From UBA6901 sp964355495 (GTDB taxonomy: Bacteria; Pseudomonadota; Gammaproteobacteria; Acidiferrobacterales; UBA6901): 6,333 nucleotides of DNA. Below, piece by piece: positions 4,547 to 6,333 of this stretch. The translations under genes and the position numbers were made by a program. The DNA is taken from NCBI GenBank assembly GCA_964355495.1, contig CAYHES010000149.1:1-6333 (forward strand). The letters are read 5' to 3'. Each line of letters begins with the position of its first letter. Position 1 is the first letter of the stretch. The notes below the pieces were generated by a model, which was not told the origin of the DNA, made no database searches, and saw only the letters and a list, made by a program, of their open reading frames with translations.

Positions 4547-5449
4547 GTCCTGCAGCATCCAAAGCGCCGTGTCCAAGTCCGCGAAATCCTCAACAAACAG
4601 CGGGACTTTCTCGGGAGCGTGCCAGCGCATTTCAGTGTTGTAGCGCGGGCACGCGAGGTTCAATTCATCGCACGGCAAGCCCGGCACGTCCGACAAGCGG
4701 ACGGCCCGGTTGACGGGTTCGGCCGCACGCAAGGCCTTGACGGCATCGGCGTCCGGCCCGGTGGCCGCGCCGTGCCAAGCGCCCCACGTCGAATACTGCC
4801 GGACGCCGTGGAGCGCGCGTAGTTTCTCTCGTAGGTTGCCCAAGTCTCCCGCGCTGCCGGCCACATAGCCGGCCGCATACCGCACGGCATCGAAAGCCTT
4901 TCCGTGCAATCGCTTGAAATCTTGCGCTTTCTCGTTGGTTGTCCAACCTTTCGACGCGCACGCCTCACGCCACACGGCGCGCAACCAGACGCCGGCCCGC
5001 TTGGGTTCGACGCCGGCGCGCACGTGCAAGACAAGGTGCAAGTGGACGTGCCAACCAAGCCGGTTTTTCGTTTCATGCCGGGCGGTAATACCGCCAATAA
5101 ACAAGGCTTTCCACTCCGCGCGCAACCGCGGGACCGTGTGAATGTGGCGCCACACGCTCCATACGGCAGCGTGCGCCGGCGCGAGTTCCTCGCCTTCCAC
5201 CGTCCGGCGCGTCCACGTCGCCAGCGCGAAACTACCTCCGATTCCGGAGGTACGGCCACCCCAACGCATCCCAAGTGCTACGCTTCTTTTCCTCGCGCAC
5301 CGCGGGCAATGCTTGGACTTGCACCCAAGTTTCCGCGCCACGGCAGCGCGCGGCCCGTTGGCTACGTTGTAGACCAAGAGGCTAAAGGACTCGCAGTTTG
5401 CCATGCGATTGGCCAACTTGGCATTGCCCAAGCGGCGCACGGCGTCCAC
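4502..5449 (-). CDS. rep: Rolling-circle replication initiator (HUH endonuclease)
   Basis: This 315-aa protein should nick one strand at the origin, stay covalently bound to the 5' end through a tyrosine, and start rolling-circle replication. The HUH metal-binding motif is clear: G-W-H-V-H-L-H-L-V at residues 132-140. A likely motif 1 is A-L-A-T-W-T (75-80). The candidate catalytic tyrosine is in R-Y-A-A-G-Y-V-A-G (190-198), with Y191 and Y195 spaced like the YxxKYxxK element of Rep_1/pC194-type proteins, but Gly stands where Lys is usual. A Cys cluster (C43, C48, C51) precedes the catalytic core and may bind zinc. No helicase domain is present, so host helicase is needed. The start is GTG at 5449; an in-frame TAG lies upstream, no strong ribosome site is seen, and M16 is an alternative. 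It runs opposite to the structural operon. Confidence 0.9.
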   Translation of the reverse strand: MDAVRRLGNAKLANRMANCESFSLLVYNVANGPRAAVARKLGCKSKHCPRCARKRSVALGMRWGGRTSGIGGSFALATWTRRTVEGEELAPAHAAVWSVWRHIHTVPRLRAEWKALFIGGITARHETKNRLGWHVHLHLVLHVRAGVEPKRAGVWLRAVWREACASKGWTTNEKAQDFKRLHGKAFDAVRYAAGYVAGSAGDLGNLREKLRALHGVRQYSTWGAWHGAATGPDADAVKALRAAEPVNRAVRLSDVPGLPCDELNLACPRYNTEMRWHAPEKVPLFVEDFADLDTALWMLQDSAPGTGPPGHAPPE

Positions 5450-5466
5450 GATGCGGGACCGGGTTC

Positions 5467-5495
5467 TTGACAGTGATTGCAGGGCGCCCTAGCCT
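5467..5495 (+). promoter_or_regulatory. Possible promoter opposing rep
   Basis: A perfect TTGACA -35 box (5467-5472) is followed after 17 bp by TAGCCT (5490-5495), a poor -10 match (3 of 6). Transcription would point away from rep, start near 5502 and meet the terminator at 5521-5555, giving a roughly 50-nt RNA. The weak -10 keeps confidence low. Confidence 0.3.
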
Positions 5496-5520
5496 CTGCG
5501 GTGCCGTTCAAGCGCCGCCG

Positions 5521-5555
5521 CGCCAGCCCCCACCCGGGCTGGCGTTTCGGTTTTT
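5521..5555 (+). terminator. Rho-independent terminator
   Basis: CGCCAGCCC (5521-5529) and GGGCTGGCG (5536-5544) form a perfect 9-bp GC-rich stem with a 6-base loop, followed by TTTCGGTTTTT (5545-5555). It works only for plus-strand transcription, because the minus strand has no T-run after the stem. It would stop read-through of the main operon across rep, or end a short RNA started at 5467-5495. Confidence 0.85.
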
Positions 5556-5632
5556 GCGTCGGCGCAGGGTGGCGCGGTGGCGCGAGTGTCGCAGGGGTTG
5601 CGCTGGCACGCAAGCGCGCGTAGGGTCCGGCC

Positions 5633-6178
5633 ATGACGGTACGCGCAAAAATCACGGCTGAAACCGGGGCGGGAGTAGAAGGACCACTTACGCGCACGGG
5701 TGGGGCGCTGGACGTGTCCATTGCCGCGGTCCCGCTGCCGGCCGGCGCGGCAACGTCCGCGCTGCAAGTGACTGGCAATGTCTCACTTGCGTCCCTTGTC
5801 ACCGCGCTGCAGGCGGTACTGCGCGCATCGCAGGGGACCGGCCGCACGTACCGCACGGCGCAAGCGACGAACAGCGTAGGGGCCACCGTCTATACGCCAC
5901 CGGGCGGGACAATCCTTTACGTTCACACGCTTATCATCACGGCGTACAACACGAACGCCGCAGCGGCCGGGCTGTTGAGCGTGCGGGATGGCGCGGGCAC
6001 CATCCTGTTCTCGCTTGTGCTGCCGATTGCCGGCGCCGGGTTCGGCGCTCCCGCGGAATCGGCCCGCGGACTCGCCATCACGCTGCCGGAACCCATGCAG
6101 GTTGCTACCGACTTGCGCGTCACCATCGACACGGGAACCATCACGTGGGCGCTCGGCATGGTTGGCTATACCGCCTGA
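5633..6178 (+). CDS. Beta-rich spike or fibre-like protein
   Basis: A 181-aa protein, probably a virion surface protein involved in host attachment. Residues 33-45 carry V-P-L-P-A-G-A-A-T-S-A-L-Q, a linker motif I know from phage head-fibre and tail-associated proteins. It is followed by a helical stretch (52-65), then a C-terminal beta domain (about 85-181) with alternating strands: T-I-L-Y-V-H-T-L-I-I-T-A-Y-N, G-L-L-S-V-R-D-G, I-L-F-S-L-V-L-P, L-R-V-T-I-D-T-G-T-I-T-W-A-L-G-M-V-G-Y. The A-E-S-A-R-G-L-A-I segment and the T-x-T-W-x-L-x-x-x-G-Y ending recall C-terminal domains of such fibre proteins. No signal peptide. TAGGGT at 5621-5626 lies 6 bases before the ATG. The gene is separated from the main operon by rep and a terminator, so it needs its own promoter. 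The role is inferred from motif resemblance. Confidence 0.8.
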   Translation: MTVRAKITAETGAGVEGPLTRTGGALDVSIAAVPLPAGAATSALQVTGNVSLASLVTALQAVLRASQGTGRTYRTAQATNSVGATVYTPPGGTILYVHTLIITAYNTNAAAAGLLSVRDGAGTILFSLVLPIAGAGFGAPAESARGLAITLPEPMQVATDLRVTIDTGTITWALGMVGYTA

Positions 6179-6278
6179 AATCCCAAGGCTATTGGTTGGC
6201 GTTCGCCCCGGTTGTCCTTGCTTCCTCGCGCAGTCCCGACAAGAACGCTTGACGCGGCGGGACGGTTGCGTTTGAATC
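6179..6278. other. Major non-coding region, left part (candidate origin region)
   Basis: Joined across the circle to 1-114, this makes about 214 bp without a gene, the largest such stretch. It holds a promoter candidate (6249-6277), a GGCGGGAC octamer at 6256-6263, and a CTTGA sequence at 6248-6252 that resembles the nick-site core of some phiX174/pC194-type rolling-circle origins. The right part holds two more octamers, a 16-bp inverted repeat and the ribosome binding site of the first gene. That is the kind of content expected at an origin or packaging site, but the origin assignment is inference. Confidence 0.45.
6249..6277 (+). promoter_or_regulatory. Candidate sigma70-type promoter
   Basis: TTGACG at 6249-6254 matches the -35 consensus at 5 of 6 bases. 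After exactly 17 bp comes TTGAAT at 6272-6277, which matches the -10 consensus at 4 of 6, including the final A-A-T. Transcription would start near base 6 of the circle and run through the 16-bp inverted repeat at 50-93 into the gene at 115. This is the best promoter match I found in the window. Confidence 0.5.
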
Positions 6279-6333
6279 GTCGCCACCGCAGCAAGGGCGC
6301 CGGGCGGGACACTGCCGGGAGCCTACCGGGGCG
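6279..6333. repeat. Terminal direct repeat, right copy
   Basis: This is an exact second copy of bases 1-55. Everything from 6279 onward should be read as positions 1-55 of the circle and not counted twice. Confidence 0.9.

Larger units (their letters stand above)
5450..5632. other. Intergenic region between rep and the spike-like gene
   Basis: This 183-bp non-coding gap separates the divergent rep and 181-aa genes. It holds a TTGACA box on the plus strand (5467-5472), an intrinsic terminator (5521-5555), and GC-rich sequence up to the ribosome site TAGGGT (5621-5626) of the next gene. I could not find a convincing promoter for rep or for the plus-strand gene; TTGCGC at 5598-5603 with TAGGGT 17 bp later is a weak candidate and would give an almost leaderless mRNA. 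A second CTTGA sequence (5466-5470), a possible nick-site core, is also here, just upstream of rep. Confidence 0.5.

Noticed and set aside
1..6278. Filamentous phage (inovirus) identity
   Set aside because: Genome size, Rep and small membrane proteins would fit, but there is no Zot/pI-type ATPase with a Walker motif, and the operon contains a 250-aa soluble beta-rich protein.
1..6278. tRNA, rRNA, CRISPR array, insertion sequence or toxin-antitoxin pair
   Set aside because: I saw no tRNA-like cloverleaf, no regularly spaced repeats with spacers, no transposase and no recognisable toxin-antitoxin genes.

Overview
The window looks like a complete small circular replicon of 6278 bp. Its last 55 bases (6279-6333) repeat its first 55 exactly, as expected when a circular contig is cut open at an assembly overlap. 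The DNA is GC-rich (roughly two thirds G+C by eye) and the genes start with Shine-Dalgarno-like sequences, so a GC-rich bacterial host, perhaps a proteobacterium, is likely. The host cannot be named from the sequence. The gene set suggests a tiny bacteriophage: one rolling-circle replication initiator, several beta-rich proteins that look like capsid or spike components, and five short membrane proteins in one tightly packed operon. I see no integrase, tail gene, terminase, packaging ATPase, filamentous-phage Zot/pI ATPase or lysis enzyme.

Layout, going round the circle. The largest non-coding region (6179-6278 joined to 1-114) holds a good promoter candidate, repeated GGCGGGAC octamers and a perfect 16-bp inverted repeat; it is my first choice for an origin or packaging site. 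Then come a 69-aa protein with a Lys/Ala/Pro tail (115-324), two adjacent hairpins with GAA loops (321-361), and a 185-aa protein with an AHPPC motif (387-944). An 87-aa gene runs the other way (1204-941) and meets the 185-aa gene stop codon to stop codon. From a divergent intergenic region (1205-1281) the main plus-strand operon runs to 4546. It contains an amphipathic protein with a nested basic coiled-coil protein, two small membrane proteins, a 132-aa beta-rich protein, a 250-aa candidate major capsid protein behind a duplicated 17-bp leader, and three more membrane proteins.

The replication gene (5449-4502, minus strand) converges on this operon and overlaps its last gene by 45 bp. Upstream of rep, 5450-5632 holds a TTGACA box and a clear intrinsic terminator, both oriented against rep; this could be a countertranscribed regulatory RNA. 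The final gene (5633-6178) encodes a 181-aa beta-rich protein resembling phage spike or fibre proteins.

Working model, which is inference: Rep starts rolling-circle replication. The 132-, 250- and 181-aa proteins build capsid and spike, and the membrane proteins are either parts of an internal lipid membrane or act in assembly and exit. A compact replicon with one Rep and membrane-protein/capsid genes on the opposite strand recalls membrane-containing icosahedral phages (corticovirus PM2, the ssDNA phage FLiP) more than filamentous phages, but no homology to them could be tested here.
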